This document shows positions 15,839 through 26,286 of a stretch of 64,000 nucleotides of DNA, one piece after another. Position 1 is the stretch's first letter. Each line of letters begins with the position of its first letter. The notes below the pieces were generated by a model, which was not told the origin of the DNA, did not search any database, and worked only from the letters and a program-made list of their open reading frames with translations. The stretch comes from Chloroflexota bacterium (lineage in GTDB: Bacteria; Chloroflexota; Ktedonobacteria; Ktedonobacterales; Ktedonobacteraceae): the NCBI GenBank assembly GCA_005881495.1, contig VBHI01000216.1:14397-78396 (forward strand), read 5' to 3'. A program made the position numbers and the translations under genes.

Positions 15839-16952
15839 ATGCCAACGAGCACAGGATCGCTCAAACACACCGCTCTTGATCAGCATCCAGAGATGTGCGT
15901 GCATCAAACATCTCCCTTGAATGTAGGTGCTCCCTTGGAGCTTATACGCCAGTCATTCATCACACAGCAGGAATACTTCTTTGTGCGCAATCATGGTGCT
16001 GTGCCTCACGTGAATGTGCAGCGCTATCGCCTTGCTGTTACGGGACAGGTGCAGGTTCCGTTAACATTGTCCCTTGACGAGCTTCGCGCTCACTTTCCTG
16101 CTTCAACTGTGGTAGCGACGCTGCAATGTGCGGGACATCGGCGCAATGAACTGGCTGCCGTTCAGCCTATTCCTGGTGAAATCCCCTGGGGGCAGAGACG
16201 ATCGGCAATGCGGTCTGGCAAGGGGTCGCATTGCGCGAGGTGTTACTGGCGGCCGGCGTCAGGCCAGAGGTGCGGCACGTGGCTTTTCTCGGCCTGGACG
16301 CTATTCAAAAAGGCAGTGAGCAGTTTGCATTTGGTGGCTCGATTCCCATCGAGAAGGCGTTGAGTTCGGAAGTGCTCCTGGCGTACGAGATGAATGGGCA
16401 CCCCCTGCCACCACTGCATGGCTTCCCCCTGCGGGTCCTCGTGCCAGGGTATATTGGAGCACGCAGCGTGAAGTGGTTGGCGAGCATCGTCCTGCAGGAT
16501 GCTCCCTCCACCAACTACTACCAGGCTCGTGCCTACAAACTATTTCCGCCTCACATGCAAGCAGAGAGCGTAGACTGGACGCAAGGGCAGATGCTCGGAG
16601 CACTCCCTCCGAATTCGGTCATCTTCCGTCCTTGTGAGGGGAACTGCTCAAGGCAGGGCCGATTTCCATTCAGGGCTACACGGTCGCTGGGGAAGGTCAC
16701 TCCATCGAACGGGTTGACCTGTCAAGTGACGGAGGAGCAACATGGACAAACGCCACGTTGCTAGAGCAACCGCAGCCCTGGACGTGGTGCTTCTGGGAGG
16801 TGACGGTGCCCCTTGGTCCTGGCGCTCACCAGCTGATCGTCCGTGCCAGGGATTCGGCTGCCTGCACACAACCGGAAGATGTCAGGCAGGTGTGGAATTG
16901 GAAAGGGTACGTGAATAATGCCTGGCATCGCGTCAATGTCGACATACAATAG
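15839..16952 (+). pseudogene. Sulfite-oxidase-like molybdopterin enzyme, two frameshifts
   Basis: The three reading frames together give one sulfite oxidase-like molybdenum enzyme of about 370 residues. Frame 1 (15839 to about 16192) has YFFVRNHGAVPHV and the molybdenum-ligand Cys in VVATLQCAGHRRNEL. Frame 2 (to about 16641) has EVLLAAGVRPEVRHV, GSIPIEKAL, LLAYEMNGHPLPPLHGFPLR and SVKWLASI. Frame 3 has the dimerisation domain (QGYTVAGEGHSIERVDLSSD, WKGYVNNAWHRV). One G is missing from the G5 run at 16188-16192 and one from the G4 run at 16638-16641. The start has a good RBS (AAAGGAGG). No haem partner is adjacent. Inactive as read, unless the shifts are sequencing errors. Confidence 0.75.
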
Positions 16953-17126
16953 GGCGAGCGCACAGGAACCAGCCTCGTCAGGTGGTACGCCAAAACGTAC
17001 GAGTCGCTCCTGAGATGCCGTTACACAACTGGGACTGTAGTACCCGAGCTGCACGTAACAACTCATCCCAGAGAACTCATTGGAACTTCTTCCTGACAGA
17101 GATACGGCTATTTATTAGGTCAGTGG

Positions 17127-19541
17127 TTAACTTTGGGTATCGTCACCCCTATTAGCCGCTAGCTGCACTTCAATTTCTAGCTGATCAGTCTCACGAGCAC
17201 TTCCTTTGCTGTCTTTCTTCACCATATCTCGCAGGGATAGGATGAACTGCTTCCTGACTCCATCCACATGAAACTCACGGATTTCTGTGCCCGAGGACAC
17301 TTTCAAAAGAGCAGGCAGATTTTCTGATTGGCCTTCGGGTGTCACCCGGTGTACCCAGATCATCAGTTCCTGCGCTTTTGTTACAGGCACATGAAATTTA
17401 GCGGAGCGGAGATCACCAAATTCCAGGATGGCGCCGCTAGCAGCCTGGTACACACGCTCTCCATCAGGATAGCCCAGCCAGACCCTGGCTTGCGTTGCAG
17501 CCCGGCCACAATCGGTCACCATAAACTTGCCGCCGGCCTGCTCTGTCACTGCCGGGTCTTGCCGGACCTCGATCACCACTCGGCGAGCAAATGCGCCTTT
17601 GCCCACCATCAGGTACGTTACTCCCAGGATGACGCCCCCAACGAGTATTGCCACCACCCTTTGGAAAAGGTTCTGCCAGATCAATAGACCATGAAGGAAA
17701 AGGATGCTGACAGCCACCAGGTAAATCCCACCTGCTACCATGGGATGAGCCAAAAACGGCAAAACGAATCCTGGCACGTTTTCTCCTTTCCTACGGCTGG
17801 CCAAGAGCAGTAACACCGGAAATACCCCTGCCGTCACCGCTACGGCGACGACCCCCACAAAACTCAGTAACTGGGAAAATGACTCCAGCTTGTTCACGAA
17901 CAGCCACTCAACGAGAAGAAAAATGAGGAGCAGTGGGCTGAGTGCCAACCAGGAGCGGGCCTGTTCTCCTTGCGCCAATTCTTTCATGCGCGAGAGCCAC
18001 ATCCCCTTCTTCATGCTTTGAGCTGCATTGCGCTTGTGAACTGCCACCTCTCCAGGACCGTCCAGAGCCTGCCAAATAGCCGTGGTAGCCTGCCGCCTAC
18101 GCCTGGCAGCAAAATGGACCTGGTAAAACGCCTCGCCCTCTTCCCTGGTCTCCAACAAGACGCCTTGCTCCACCAATCTGCTCAAAACCATCTGAGCAGC
18201 CTGCTCTGTTTGCTCCAGAAAGTGAGCCGCCTCCTCCACACTTGCCCGCTCTCGACCAGCGAGCCAGCCGACTAAGGTCATATCATGTGTATCAGCCGTC
18301 TCCAGCAAGTCGAACCCCAGCATATCCCACTTCCCCTCATACTCCAACCGCATGGTCGTGATAAGTTGCACACGGACGATATTGGCGCTGGCGGTTACTA
18401 TTTTTAATGTCAACTCTACGGTATTGGGAGGAAGTTTTGGGGTCAACTCAGCGAGTAAGGTTGTCGCTTCCCAGGTATCATTCACTTCCACCTCAAAGCG
18501 GCGCGTGTCACCCTCTAGCTGGAGGTCGAGGCGAAACTGCGGTTGCGTCCCTTTCAGGCCCAGATACGTCAAGGCCAGGTTGATAGTAGCTTTGCCACGC
18601 GGGACAAACATGAGCTTCCCTTGTCGTCGTCCGAGCGCCAGCGTATGCCGGAACTGTCCAGGGATCCACTCTCGCACAGTGAAGAAGAGCGCCAGGCTAA
18701 AGTGGATGGAAGCCATACCCATGGCGAGAATGACGAAAATAGTGCCCAAGACGTTGACCGTAGGACCGACCTGGCGGGCGAGAGGCGTCAGCGCCGTGCC
18801 TGAGAAACCGACCAAGATCTGTGGAGCAATGGCCCCATTCACTGCTATGACCCACAGGATGTAGAGCAGCATCGCACTCGCCTGTGCTGCAATACACCCC
18901 CAGAGCAGAGACCGTCCACTTGGATCACGCTGCAGAACGGTTCTGGCACAACTGCTCACCGAGAAGTGGCCAAAGTAGGAGGCAAACGCCACGCCGAAGA
19001 TCAAGCCCAGCAAGGCCGGTTCGAAAGGGCGTCCATTGAGGAACGGGACATGCACATACAGCAAGTTCTCCACTCGGACATGTCCTAAAGCAAGTACCGA
19101 GAGGATCAGGATCAAACCCAGGTTGATAGCACCGACCACCAGGGCACTGCTGATGGTGGCATGCAAATTTTTTCGACGAACAAAATAGATGCCAAGCAGG
19201 AAAAGCAGTCCTGCCCAGACTTCGGCGCGTATCGCCGTGGCGCCAGCCAGGGTGAGCGAGAACCCGAGATAGTAGGCCAAGAGAGCTATGGCACAGATGG
19301 TCACCACCATGGTGGTCAGTAGAATTGAACCGGGTCTGCCCAGGTAGTCCTGGACCAGCCGACCCAGGTAGCTGCCCTGGTAACGGATCGAGCCGCTGCG
19401 GGTCACGGCTTCCGCCATCGAAGCGATCGTGAGCACATTGATCACGCCCATGGCAAACAGGAAGACCACGCCGGCCAACGGACCCACCCCGGCCAGAGCA
19501 ATGGGCAACGCAAGGATGGATTCCAGCGCCAGCCCATCCAC
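17127..19541 (-). CDS. Permease-like membrane protein, main part of a frameshifted gene
   Basis: Residues 1-300 form about ten hydrophobic segments like an APC-type amino-acid permease core (LALPIALAGVGPLAGVVFL, FGVAFASYFGHFSV). A soluble stretch (about 320-470) follows, with a winged-helix-like part (SVEEAAHFLEQTEQAAQMVL, LVEQGVLLE). Four more membrane segments come next (about 500-660), and then a soluble beta-rich tail. The GTG at 19541 directly follows an in-frame TGA and is unlikely to be the true start: the protein continues in another frame upstream (19530-19999), joined if one G is added near 19533-19535. The joined protein would have about 957 residues. Substrate and role unknown; it lies downstream of a hybrid kinase. 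Confidence 0.65.
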   Translation of the reverse strand: MDGLALESILALPIALAGVGPLAGVVFLFAMGVINVLTIASMAEAVTRSGSIRYQGSYLGRLVQDYLGRPGSILLTTMVVTICAIALLAYYLGFSLTLAGATAIRAEVWAGLLFLLGIYFVRRKNLHATISSALVVGAINLGLILILSVLALGHVRVENLLYVHVPFLNGRPFEPALLGLIFGVAFASYFGHFSVSSCARTVLQRDPSGRSLLWGCIAAQASAMLLYILWVIAVNGAIAPQILVGFSGTALTPLARQVGPTVNVLGTIFVILAMGMASIHFSLALFFTVREWIPGQFRHTLALGRRQGKLMFVPRGKATINLALTYLGLKGTQPQFRLDLQLEGDTRRFEVEVNDTWEATTLLAELTPKLPPNTVELTLKIVTASANIVRVQLITTMRLEYEGKWDMLGFDLLETADTHDMTLVGWLAGRERASVEEAAHFLEQTEQAAQMVLSRLVEQGVLLETREEGEAFYQVHFAARRRRQATTAIWQALDGPGEVAVHKRNAAQSMKKGMWLSRMKELAQGEQARSWLALSPLLLIFLLVEWLFVNKLESFSQLLSFVGVVAVAVTAGVFPVLLLLASRRKGENVPGFVLPFLAHPMVAGGIYLVAVSILFLHGLLIWQNLFQRVVAILVGGVILGVTYLMVGKGAFARRVVIEVRQDPAVTEQAGGKFMVTDCGRAATQARVWLGYPDGERVYQAASGAILEFGDLRSAKFHVPVTKAQELMIWVHRVTPEGQSENLPALLKVSSGTEIREFHVDGVRKQFILSLRDMVKKDSKGSARETDQLEIEVQLAANRGDDTQS

Positions 19542-19999
19542 TCAAGCAAGCCAACGTGCCTAGTATAGATCGTGTCAAGCGGTTGCTGGTACTGGCGCGA
19601 GAAGGCTTGTTGGACCCCTTCACTGTCCAGTCCTAACGCCTCCCTGATGTGGGGAATGTCCCGTTGCGTAAAGTGGTACTTCTGTCCCAATAAGCGGGCC
19701 AGAGCGGCTTGCAGCGTCAGGTTCCTCGGCACCAGGGATTGCCAGTGGGGGGCATAACGTTCCAGGTCGCGAATGGTAGGACGAATAAATGGCTCGCGGC
19801 CCTCTACCAGGGATTCAAAGAACGCCAGGTCCTGCTGCTCAGCGGTCTCTTCGGTCAGGTAGCGATTGACGGCCAGCTGTCCTTGCATCATCAGGTAAGC
19901 AGTCCGGCTCTCGATTTGAAATAGGAGCAAGCGTACTCGCTTCGCTGAAAAGCCGCCCAGCACCTCCGAACGTGTGAACAGCTCATCGTCGGTTGACAT
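19530..19999 (-). CDS. N-terminal cytosolic domain of the frameshifted permease-like gene
   Basis: About 157 residues opening MSTDDELFTRSEVLGGFSAK, helical and soluble, ending at TRHVGLLEWMG where the frame must shift into the permease part. RLLLFQIESRTAYLMMQGQL and FTQRDIPHIREALGL are visible; no known domain is assigned. The start has GGAG 10 bases upstream. If read alone the frame continues 27 unrelated codons to 19442. The hybrid-kinase gene ends 87 bases upstream, so the genes are probably co-transcribed. Confidence 0.6.
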
Positions 20000-20085
20000 G
20001 GCTCACTTCTCCTTCAGTGCTGAGAGTGTACAAACCGCTGGTATGCAACTGAGTTTGGATGCTCTGGTTTTGGTTGCTTGCGCTT

Positions 20086-23000
20086 TCATTTCACTCCTGC
20101 TATTTCGGCAGCCAGGGCCTGGCAGACGCGCTGGTACTCCTGCTCGAGGTGGGTGACCAACTCCGCCGCCCGTTCGACCGTTCCGTTCTTGCCGATAGCC
20201 TCCAATTCGGCGCTAAGAGCCGCCATCGTGCGAGCTCCCAGATTGTTACTGCTGCCCCTGAGGTTGTGAGCCGCCCGTTTGAGCTGCTCGGGCTGCCCCT
20301 CGACTATGGCCTGGCTCAGTGCCTCCAACAGCGGTGGCGTCTCGAACTGGAACGCCTCGGCCAGTTCCTGCACGATATCCGGCTCGCCTTCCCCCGGGAA
20401 CTGGCGCAGTTCGGACAGCACTGCTGGGTCAAGAGCAGGAGCAGCCTGCACCTTGCTCTCAGCATCCCCAATTGGGAGAGCAATCGCACCGGGCTCCTCA
20501 AGCGGCAGCGTCCGCTTTTTCGCCCACCATCCAGCGCGTTCCAGGGCCGCCTGTAATGCTTTGATCTGAATCGGCTTGGTGAGGTAGTCATCCATCCCTG
20601 CGTCCAGGCACTCCTCGCGGTCGCCTTGCATGGCATTCGCCGTCATAGCGACGATGCGCGGACGCTGCTCGGCTGTCCAGCCCTCATGAATGGCGCGTGA
20701 AGCTTCCAGCCCGTCCATTTCCGGCATTTGTACATCCATCAAAATTACGTCGTAGCTCTGCCGCTGCAAGGCTTCCAGGACTTCCAGACCGTTAGCCACT
20801 ACGTCGGCCCGGTAACCCATGCGCTCTAACAGCCGTAGTGCCAGCTTCTGATTGACCGTATTGTCTTCGGCCAGCAGGATACGCAAGGGCAGTCGCTGGC
20901 TCAGCCCGGCATCGAACTGCAATTCTGTCGGCTCCGACTGAGGCATATGGGGCTGCGGATGCTCGACAAAGAGGGAGATAAGCGCATTGTACAGTTGCGA
21001 CAGCTTGATCGGTTTGTGCATGAAGGCGGCGATGTCGACTCCTTGTATGTCCACCTCGCGCCGTCCCAGGGACGTGAACATGATCAACGGCAACGCTTGG
21101 GCGTCTCGGTAGTGCCGAATCTGCTTGGCCAGCATCAGGCCATCCATATCCAGCATCTGCATATCCAGGATGGCCACATCGAACGGAACAGCCGCCTGCA
21201 CGTATGCAAGCGCCTCCTGGCCTGAAGCACACGCATAGGGGAGCAGGCCCCAGGACTGCATCTGCAAGGTGAGGATAAAGCGATTGGTCGCGTTATCATC
21301 TACGATCAAGATGCGCTTACCAACAAGCTGGGGTTGACTCGTATCCAGGTAGGGGCGCGAGCCAGTGGGAGCGACCTCGGCCAGGATGGTGAAATGGAAG
21401 GTCGTGCCAACTCCTGGCTGGCTTTCGACCCACATCGTCCCGTCCATCAGTTCGGCCAGGCGTTTGCTGATCGCCAGGCCTAGCCCGGTGCCGCCGTAGC
21501 GCCTGGTTGTCGAGGCATCTACCTGGCTGAATGAGCGGAATAGGCGGGCCTTCCCTTCCTCTGAAATCCCGATGCCCGTGTCCCTGACGGCAAAACGCAG
21601 CTCATAGAAACTTTCTTCATCAGGCTGCTGATGATTGCCTCTTCCGTCTCCATCCTTCTGCCTTGCTTCAACTGAGAGCACGACTTCGCCCCTTTCAGTG
21701 AACTTGATGGCGTTCGAGAGCAGGTTGACCAGGATCTGGCGCAGGCGGGTCACATCGCCGTACACTGCGGCAGGCACCTGCTCGTCTAGCAGGTAAGCGA
21801 GGTCTAAGCCTTTCTCGGTAGCCCTGGCTGCGAGCAGATCAAGAGCCGACTCCAGGCACTCACGCAGCTCAAAGGGCTGGCGTTCCAACTCGAGTCTCCC
21901 AGCTTCAATTTTGGAGAAGTCCAGAATATCATTGATGATGGTCAACAACGCGTCGCTGCTTGAGCGCACCGTTTCGGCATACTCACGCTGCTCGCTGGAC
22001 AGGCTCGTGTCGAGCAGCAAGCCGGTCATGCCAATGATGGCGTTCATGGGGGTGCGGATTTCATGGCTCATCATAGCCAGGAAGGCGCTTTTCGCCTGGT
22101 TGGCTGCTTCGGCGGCAGCCCTGGCTTGCTCTATTGCTTCCATCGCCTGCTTGCGCTCGGTGATATCTCGCAAGACCAACAGGCGACCGGTAAGGGAGCC
22201 GCGCCGGCCGGACAGGGGCGAGATGCGCAGATCAAAGGAGCGGGGCGTCCCGTCTACCGTAAGGACGATCTCCTCATGGGCCTCTGTTACGTCACGAAAG
22301 CGTTCGGTCACCTGCGTGTAGCCGAACAGTTGCTCAAAGGCCGGGTTGCAGGCCACAATCAGGTCATCAACGTCAATCCTGACCACCGCAATTGGACAAA
22401 TGTTCATCAGCGCCTCAAAATACTGCCTTTGGCTGTAAGCTTCCAGATATAACCGGGCATTTTCCAGTGCACTGTCTTCCTGTTCCTCCCGTGCTCGCTC
22501 CAGGGCTTCCATCGCCTGCTTGCGCTCGGTGATATCTCTCAAGACCAACAGGCGACCGGTAAGGGAGCCGCGCCGGCCGGACAGGGGCGAGATGCGCAGA
22601 TCAAAGGAGCGGGGCGTCCCGTCTACCGTAAGGACGATCTCCTCATGGGCCTCTGTTACGTCACGAAAGCGTTCGGTCTGGTCAGACCAGGCAGAGGCGA
22701 CCAGGGCGGCTGGTTGCCCAACCAGTTCTGAAAGTGTGTGGCCAAGGAGACGTTGTGCCGCCGGGTTGAGATCCGTTATGCGGTTATACTTATCCAGAAC
22801 AATCACAGCGTCGCTCATACTTTCGACCACGGCATAGCGTGCCACTGGTGTAATGTCCAACAGCCGAAAGCGAAAGAGACTCCAAGCCATCGCTATACCA
22901 GTGACCGTAAATGCCAAAGGGGTAAGGTCCAGATTAGGTAACGGACTCAAGCCAAAGTCCGTCACAGCGTTGCTCACCCATGGTACGAGCACAGCAATGC

Positions 23001-23559
23001 ACAAAGCACTCACTTGTCCACGATACACAGATGCTGAACGCCTGAGTGTCGGGATGAATGAAACGATCAGTGCCGTACCAAGCAAAAGTAATAGGAAAGA
23101 ATAGACGACGTTGATCCAGTACCATGTACCACGTGTGATAACCAGCACTGTGAATGCACTACTGATCTCCAACCCCACTTTAGCATGGATCAGATGATGA
23201 ATATCGTTGGTCCAGACCAAAACCAATGTAATGAGAGGTTCAATAGATAGCAGAACCAGCAGACGAGGTGCCAGCCATTTTGTGCGGCCAGTGTACTGGA
23301 GCGCCAAGGTAAGCCACGCCGCTGGCACTATGACGATCCCCAGGTATTCAATGTTGAGCCAAAAGAGTTTAGTGGGCACGTCCGCGCCTGCCAATTCCAA
23401 AGCATACCCTAGTGACCACACAGCGACGGCCAGCATAAGGATACTGAACGGTGCGATACCAGCCATCAAGCGGCGTCTCCAGGCGAAGAGCGCGAGTCCA
23501 GCTGATATAACCGCTGCTATGACCACAGGGAATAGATACGGAGTAAACCGCCAGTGCAT
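20086..23559 (-). CDS. Hybrid sensor kinase: 7TM-PAS-PAS-HisKA-HATPase-REC-REC-HPt
   Basis: A 1157-residue membrane phosphorelay kinase. Residues 1-240 form a seven-helix histidine-kinase membrane sensor. Two PAS regions follow (about 250-475), both containing the same block [18 protein letters not shown], from a near-identical 174-base duplication. HisKA has [18 protein letters not shown] (His near residue 498), then the ATPase domain ([33 protein letters not shown]). Two receiver domains carry [13 protein letters not shown] and [14 protein letters not shown], and an HPt domain has [25 protein letters not shown] supports the ATG at 23559. It lies 61 bases after a response regulator gene, its probable partner. 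Confidence 0.9.
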   Translation of the reverse strand: MHWRFTPYLFPVVIAAVISAGLALFAWRRRLMAGIAPFSILMLAVAVWSLGYALELAGADVPTKLFWLNIEYLGIVIVPAAWLTLALQYTGRTKWLAPRLLVLLSIEPLITLVLVWTNDIHHLIHAKVGLEISSAFTVLVITRGTWYWINVVYSFLLLLLGTALIVSFIPTLRRSASVYRGQVSALCIAVLVPWVSNAVTDFGLSPLPNLDLTPLAFTVTGIAMAWSLFRFRLLDITPVARYAVVESMSDAVIVLDKYNRITDLNPAAQRLLGHTLSELVGQPAALVASAWSDQTERFRDVTEAHEEIVLTVDGTPRSFDLRISPLSGRRGSLTGRLLVLRDITERKQAMEALERAREEQEDSALENARLYLEAYSQRQYFEALMNICPIAVVRIDVDDLIVACNPAFEQLFGYTQVTERFRDVTEAHEEIVLTVDGTPRSFDLRISPLSGRRGSLTGRLLVLRDITERKQAMEAIEQARAAAEAANQAKSAFLAMMSHEIRTPMNAIIGMTGLLLDTSLSSEQREYAETVRSSSDALLTIINDILDFSKIEAGRLELERQPFELRECLESALDLLAARATEKGLDLAYLLDEQVPAAVYGDVTRLRQILVNLLSNAIKFTERGEVVLSVEARQKDGDGRGNHQQPDEESFYELRFAVRDTGIGISEEGKARLFRSFSQVDASTTRRYGGTGLGLAISKRLAELMDGTMWVESQPGVGTTFHFTILAEVAPTGSRPYLDTSQPQLVGKRILIVDDNATNRFILTLQMQSWGLLPYACASGQEALAYVQAAVPFDVAILDMQMLDMDGLMLAKQIRHYRDAQALPLIMFTSLGRREVDIQGVDIAAFMHKPIKLSQLYNALISLFVEHPQPHMPQSEPTELQFDAGLSQRLPLRILLAEDNTVNQKLALRLLERMGYRADVVANGLEVLEALQRQSYDVILMDVQMPEMDGLEASRAIHEGWTAEQRPRIVAMTANAMQGDREECLDAGMDDYLTKPIQIKALQAALERAGWWAKKRTLPLEEPGAIALPIGDAESKVQAAPALDPAVLSELRQFPGEGEPDIVQELAEAFQFETPPLLEALSQAIVEGQPEQLKRAAHNLRGSSNNLGARTMAALSAELEAIGKNGTVERAAELVTHLEQEYQRVCQALAAEIAGVK
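22136..22309 (-). repeat. 174-bp intragenic direct repeat, copy in the second PAS
   Basis: Identical to 22505-22678 except for one base (22170 versus 22539). It encodes 58 residues, the C-terminal half of a PAS/PAC unit. In this copy it is joined directly after [10 protein letters not shown], so the middle of the second PAS is missing. Confidence 0.9.
22505..22678 (-). repeat. 174-bp intragenic direct repeat, copy in the first PAS
   Basis: In this copy the block continues naturally from the upstream PAS sequence (LVASAWSDQ then TERFRDV). It is probably the donor of the copy 369 bases away. Confidence 0.9.
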
Positions 23560-23620
23560 CGTGCTCCTCCTTTCACGCCTCATTGTCCAGCCCTTTGGCC
23601 GCGCTCCTTGGTATTCCACC

Positions 23621-24376
23621 TTACTCGTCGGCCCTGGCCCTGTTACGCAGTTCGTCTGCTCTGCTAAGCAACTGCTGAAAAAAATCGCTTTCGGTGATTT
23701 CGGCGACCTCGCTGGCATTCCTGGCCTGATCAATTTCAATGCGTAATTGCTGCACCTGTCGTTGCAGTTGCTGCTCGCGGGCATAGACTTGGCGCGCCAT
23801 CTCCTGAAAGACCAGCGCCAATTGCCCCAGCTCATCGGGACGCCGGGCCACTTCGTCCAGGCTTTCAGGTTGAAAGGTATTGGCCTTGATGGCCGCCGCT
23901 GCCGCGGTAACCAGCCCAACCTGTTGCAAATAGTCGACTTCCTGGTCGCGCAGCCACTTTCTCTCCAGGCAAGCAGTGAGCCTGGCACGCAGCAGCACGG
24001 GGTTGAAAGGCTTGGGCAGGTAATCCTGGGCCCCCAATTCAATACATTTGACGACGCTCTCCAGCTCGTCTACGGCTGAGATCATAATCACCGGAATGTC
24101 GCGCAGGCGCGGGTCGGCCTTCAGATGTTCCAGCACTGCATAGCCATCCATTTCGGGCATCTGCACGTCTAGCAACACCAGGTCATATGGCTCGGCCTGG
24201 AGTTTTTCCAACGCCTGTCGTCCGTTTTCGGCCAGGCTGGACCGATAGCCGAGTTTGGTAATGTAGCGGGAGAGCATGATGCGGTTCATGCTGTTGTCGT
24301 CCACGACCAGGAGCGAGTTGGCGGGGGTGGATGAAGGTTGATTTGTTGTGGTTGCTTCCCCTTGTATCTGGCTCAT
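23621..24376 (-). CDS. Response regulator with C-terminal coiled coil
   Basis: A 251-residue protein with one receiver domain (about residues 20-140: LLVVDDNSMNRIMLSRY, phospho-Asp in [15 protein letters not shown], Lys in YLPKPFNP). A helical segment follows (about 175-235: DELGQLALVFQEMARQVYAR then a Q-rich coiled coil). There is no DNA-binding domain, so it probably works by protein contacts in a phosphorelay with the hybrid kinase 61 bases downstream. The RBS is weak. The promoter should lie in the 500-base gap shared with the divergent ParA-like gene. Confidence 0.9.
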   Translation of the reverse strand: MSQIQGEATTTNQPSSTPANSLLVVDDNSMNRIMLSRYITKLGYRSSLAENGRQALEKLQAEPYDLVLLDVQMPEMDGYAVLEHLKADPRLRDIPVIMISAVDELESVVKCIELGAQDYLPKPFNPVLLRARLTACLERKWLRDQEVDYLQQVGLVTAAAAAIKANTFQPESLDEVARRPDELGQLALVFQEMARQVYAREQQLQRQVQQLRIEIDQARNASEVAEITESDFFQQLLSRADELRNRARADE

Positions 24377-24878
24377 TTCATATCTACTACTTCCCAGCTA
24401 CTTCATCTCCATCGATGTCAACATCAATGTGACCACGACGGAGAAAAGAGCGGAATAAGCAAACGAGTACAGGTTACTGTTCCCCGGAGAACGACGAGAT
24501 ATGAGAGCAGTCACCGTATGGTTGGTCAGTATTGATGTGGACACTGTCACACCATAAAGTTGAGAGCCCCTAACGAAATAAGACCCGACACAAGCAAATT
24601 GTGAACAAAAACGCTCGCCCTTATTGTGTATGCTGAAGTATATCAAGACGGAAGTAATAATACAAGGGATTTTCCTGGATTGGCAACCGTTACTGAACTA
24701 TGCTAAGATAAACTCAAGTTATTTACTTTCTCTGGTCAATTCAACAACGTCCGCTTGGTAGTACTATCATCTGAAATGAAGAGTTCCAGCCCTTCTAGCA
24801 GAAGACTGACCAATTGCGCAGGAGCTAAGGGTAGCCGGGAACCTTGAATGTAATTCTAAAACAGGGAGAAATCAAGCA
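24377..24878. promoter_or_regulatory. Divergent intergenic region with a candidate promoter
   Basis: Five hundred bases without a credible gene, AT-rich toward the right. TTGGCA (24680-24685) and TAAGAT (24704-24709), spaced by 18, could drive the ParA-like gene with a leader of about 160 bases. No clear promoter for the minus-strand kinase genes was found. Confidence 0.35.
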
Positions 24879-25646
24879 ATGTCCACGATCGTTTCGATTC
24901 ACTCCTACCGGGGTGGCACTGGCAAATCCAACTTGACCGCCAATCTTGCAAGTAGTCTCGTCCAACAGGGCAAACGAGTTGCCATCGTGGACACAGACAT
25001 CCAGTCACCTGGCCTCCACGTCCTGTTCGGGATGAATCCACAGAATATGGGCTTGACCCTCAACGACTACTTGTATGGACGTTGCAGCATTGAGCAAGCG
25101 ACCTACGACGTAACCAGTAAGCTGGGTTCGAGCGTGCCACCGGGAGGAGCCCTCTACCTGATCCCTTCCAGCATCAAAGCCGGGGAGATTACGCGGGTGT
25201 TGCGCGAGGGCTACGAGGTTAACCTGCTCACCGACGGCTTTCGCAAGCTGATGAAGACCTTCCGCCTCGATTACCTCCTCATTGATACCCACCCTGGCTT
25301 GAATGAGGAGACGCTGCTCTCAATTATCATCTCCGATACGCTGGTGTTGATCCTGCGCCCCGACCAGCAGGATTTCCAGGGAACTGCCGTCACGGTGGAG
25401 GTAGCCCGTAAGCTCAAACTGAAGAAGTTGCTACTGGTGGTGAACAAGGTCCTACCCAAGCTGGATTTTGAGAACCTGAAGCAACAGGTCCAAGCAACCT
25501 ACAATGCACCCGTAGCCGGAATATTGCCGGTGTCGGAGGAAATGATTGAATTGGGCAGCGCTGGCCTCTTCAGCCTGGCGTACCCTGACCATCCATATAG
25601 CCAGGGAGTGCGGGAGGTGGCTGCACAGATATTGAGTGCATCTTGA
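24879..25646 (+). CDS. ParA/MinD-family ATPase
   Basis: A 255-residue deviant Walker ATPase of the MinD/ParA group. The P-loop reads SYRGGTGKSNLTANLA, so the signature lysine at the first position of KGGxGK is replaced by Arg. Switch regions VDTDIQSPGLHVLFG and YLLIDTHPGLNEETLL follow, then LVLILRPDQQDFQGT and a C-terminal VVNKVLP. RBS GGGAGA is about 10 bases upstream. No ParB partner or centromere-like repeats were seen nearby, so a role in protein positioning or signalling with the adjacent kinase cluster is more likely than DNA partition, but this is inference. Confidence 0.85.
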   Translation: MSTIVSIHSYRGGTGKSNLTANLASSLVQQGKRVAIVDTDIQSPGLHVLFGMNPQNMGLTLNDYLYGRCSIEQATYDVTSKLGSSVPPGGALYLIPSSIKAGEITRVLREGYEVNLLTDGFRKLMKTFRLDYLLIDTHPGLNEETLLSIIISDTLVLILRPDQQDFQGTAVTVEVARKLKLKKLLLVVNKVLPKLDFENLKQQVQATYNAPVAGILPVSEEMIELGSAGLFSLAYPDHPYSQGVREVAAQILSAS

Positions 25647-25791
25647 GATACATCTGATCAGCGCGGCCCCATCCTTACCGGGTATGCCTCGCCGTTGATT
25701 ACGCCCTGGCCGATTATCGATCAGGGAGATTCGCCGACGAAGGGAATCACTGATATTCTGCTGATCACATCCTTGACGATACCTTCAACCG

Positions 25792-26232
25792 TTATAGAAT
25801 AATGTGCATCGGCCTTTCCGGTGATTTTTCAAAGTCGACGTCAAATACTGGCCCGCCACCAGCGTTCTCAACATGCACTTTGAGTTTATCTAGTGAAACA
25901 ACACGTATTTCCAGGCTCTCGCGGTCATCTTTGACCATCAGCATATCCTCTTGCCAATCTCCCCGCATATCATGCGTTTCGCCAAAGGTGCAGGAAGTGC
26001 CCGCATGGAATTGCTGCTCGTAATCGTCGTAACCGATTTGTTCAACATCAACAAATTCTTCGGCACCTGGAACGCCTGTCATGCGCATTTCGCAGCGTAG
26101 AGCATAACCAGAAGCTGCCAACTCGTTTTTCCAGCGTGCTGTTACGGGAAACATCTCGCCATGTGCACTCATGGTGCCGCTGCCATTCCATTCCCCAACC
26201 AACTTTTTTAAGTGGGTACGTTGTGAAATCAT
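25792..26232 (-). CDS. Small soluble beta-rich protein, DUF1579-like
   Basis: A 146-residue protein opening MISQRTHLKKLVGEWNGSGT, which fits the LVGxWxGxG start of DUF1579/lipocalin-like small-ligand proteins. It continues as alternating beta strands (ARWKNELAASGYALRCEMRM, VDVEQIGYDDYEQQFHAG). ATG at 26232 is chosen because AAGGAG is 12 bases upstream; three further ATGs lie between. It lies 54 bases downstream of the cupin gene on the same strand, suggesting a two-gene operon. Function unknown. Confidence 0.75.
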   Translation of the reverse strand: MISQRTHLKKLVGEWNGSGTMSAHGEMFPVTARWKNELAASGYALRCEMRMTGVPGAEEFVDVEQIGYDDYEQQFHAGTSCTFGETHDMRGDWQEDMLMVKDDRESLEIRVVSLDKLKVHVENAGGGPVFDVDFEKSPERPMHIIL

Positions 26233-26286
26233 AATGCTCATCATCTCCTTTGTTTTAGTACGCCTTGCAGGACTTTTTAACACTGC

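Noticed and set aside
18925..19623. Separate minus-strand gene between the permease parts
   Set aside because: It is a third frame over the permease coding region, with Arg/Gly/Ser-rich translation and no hydrophobic segments.
24879..25646. Plasmid partition locus
   Set aside because: The ParA-like ATPase has no ParB neighbour, no iteron or parS-like repeats and no replication gene nearby.
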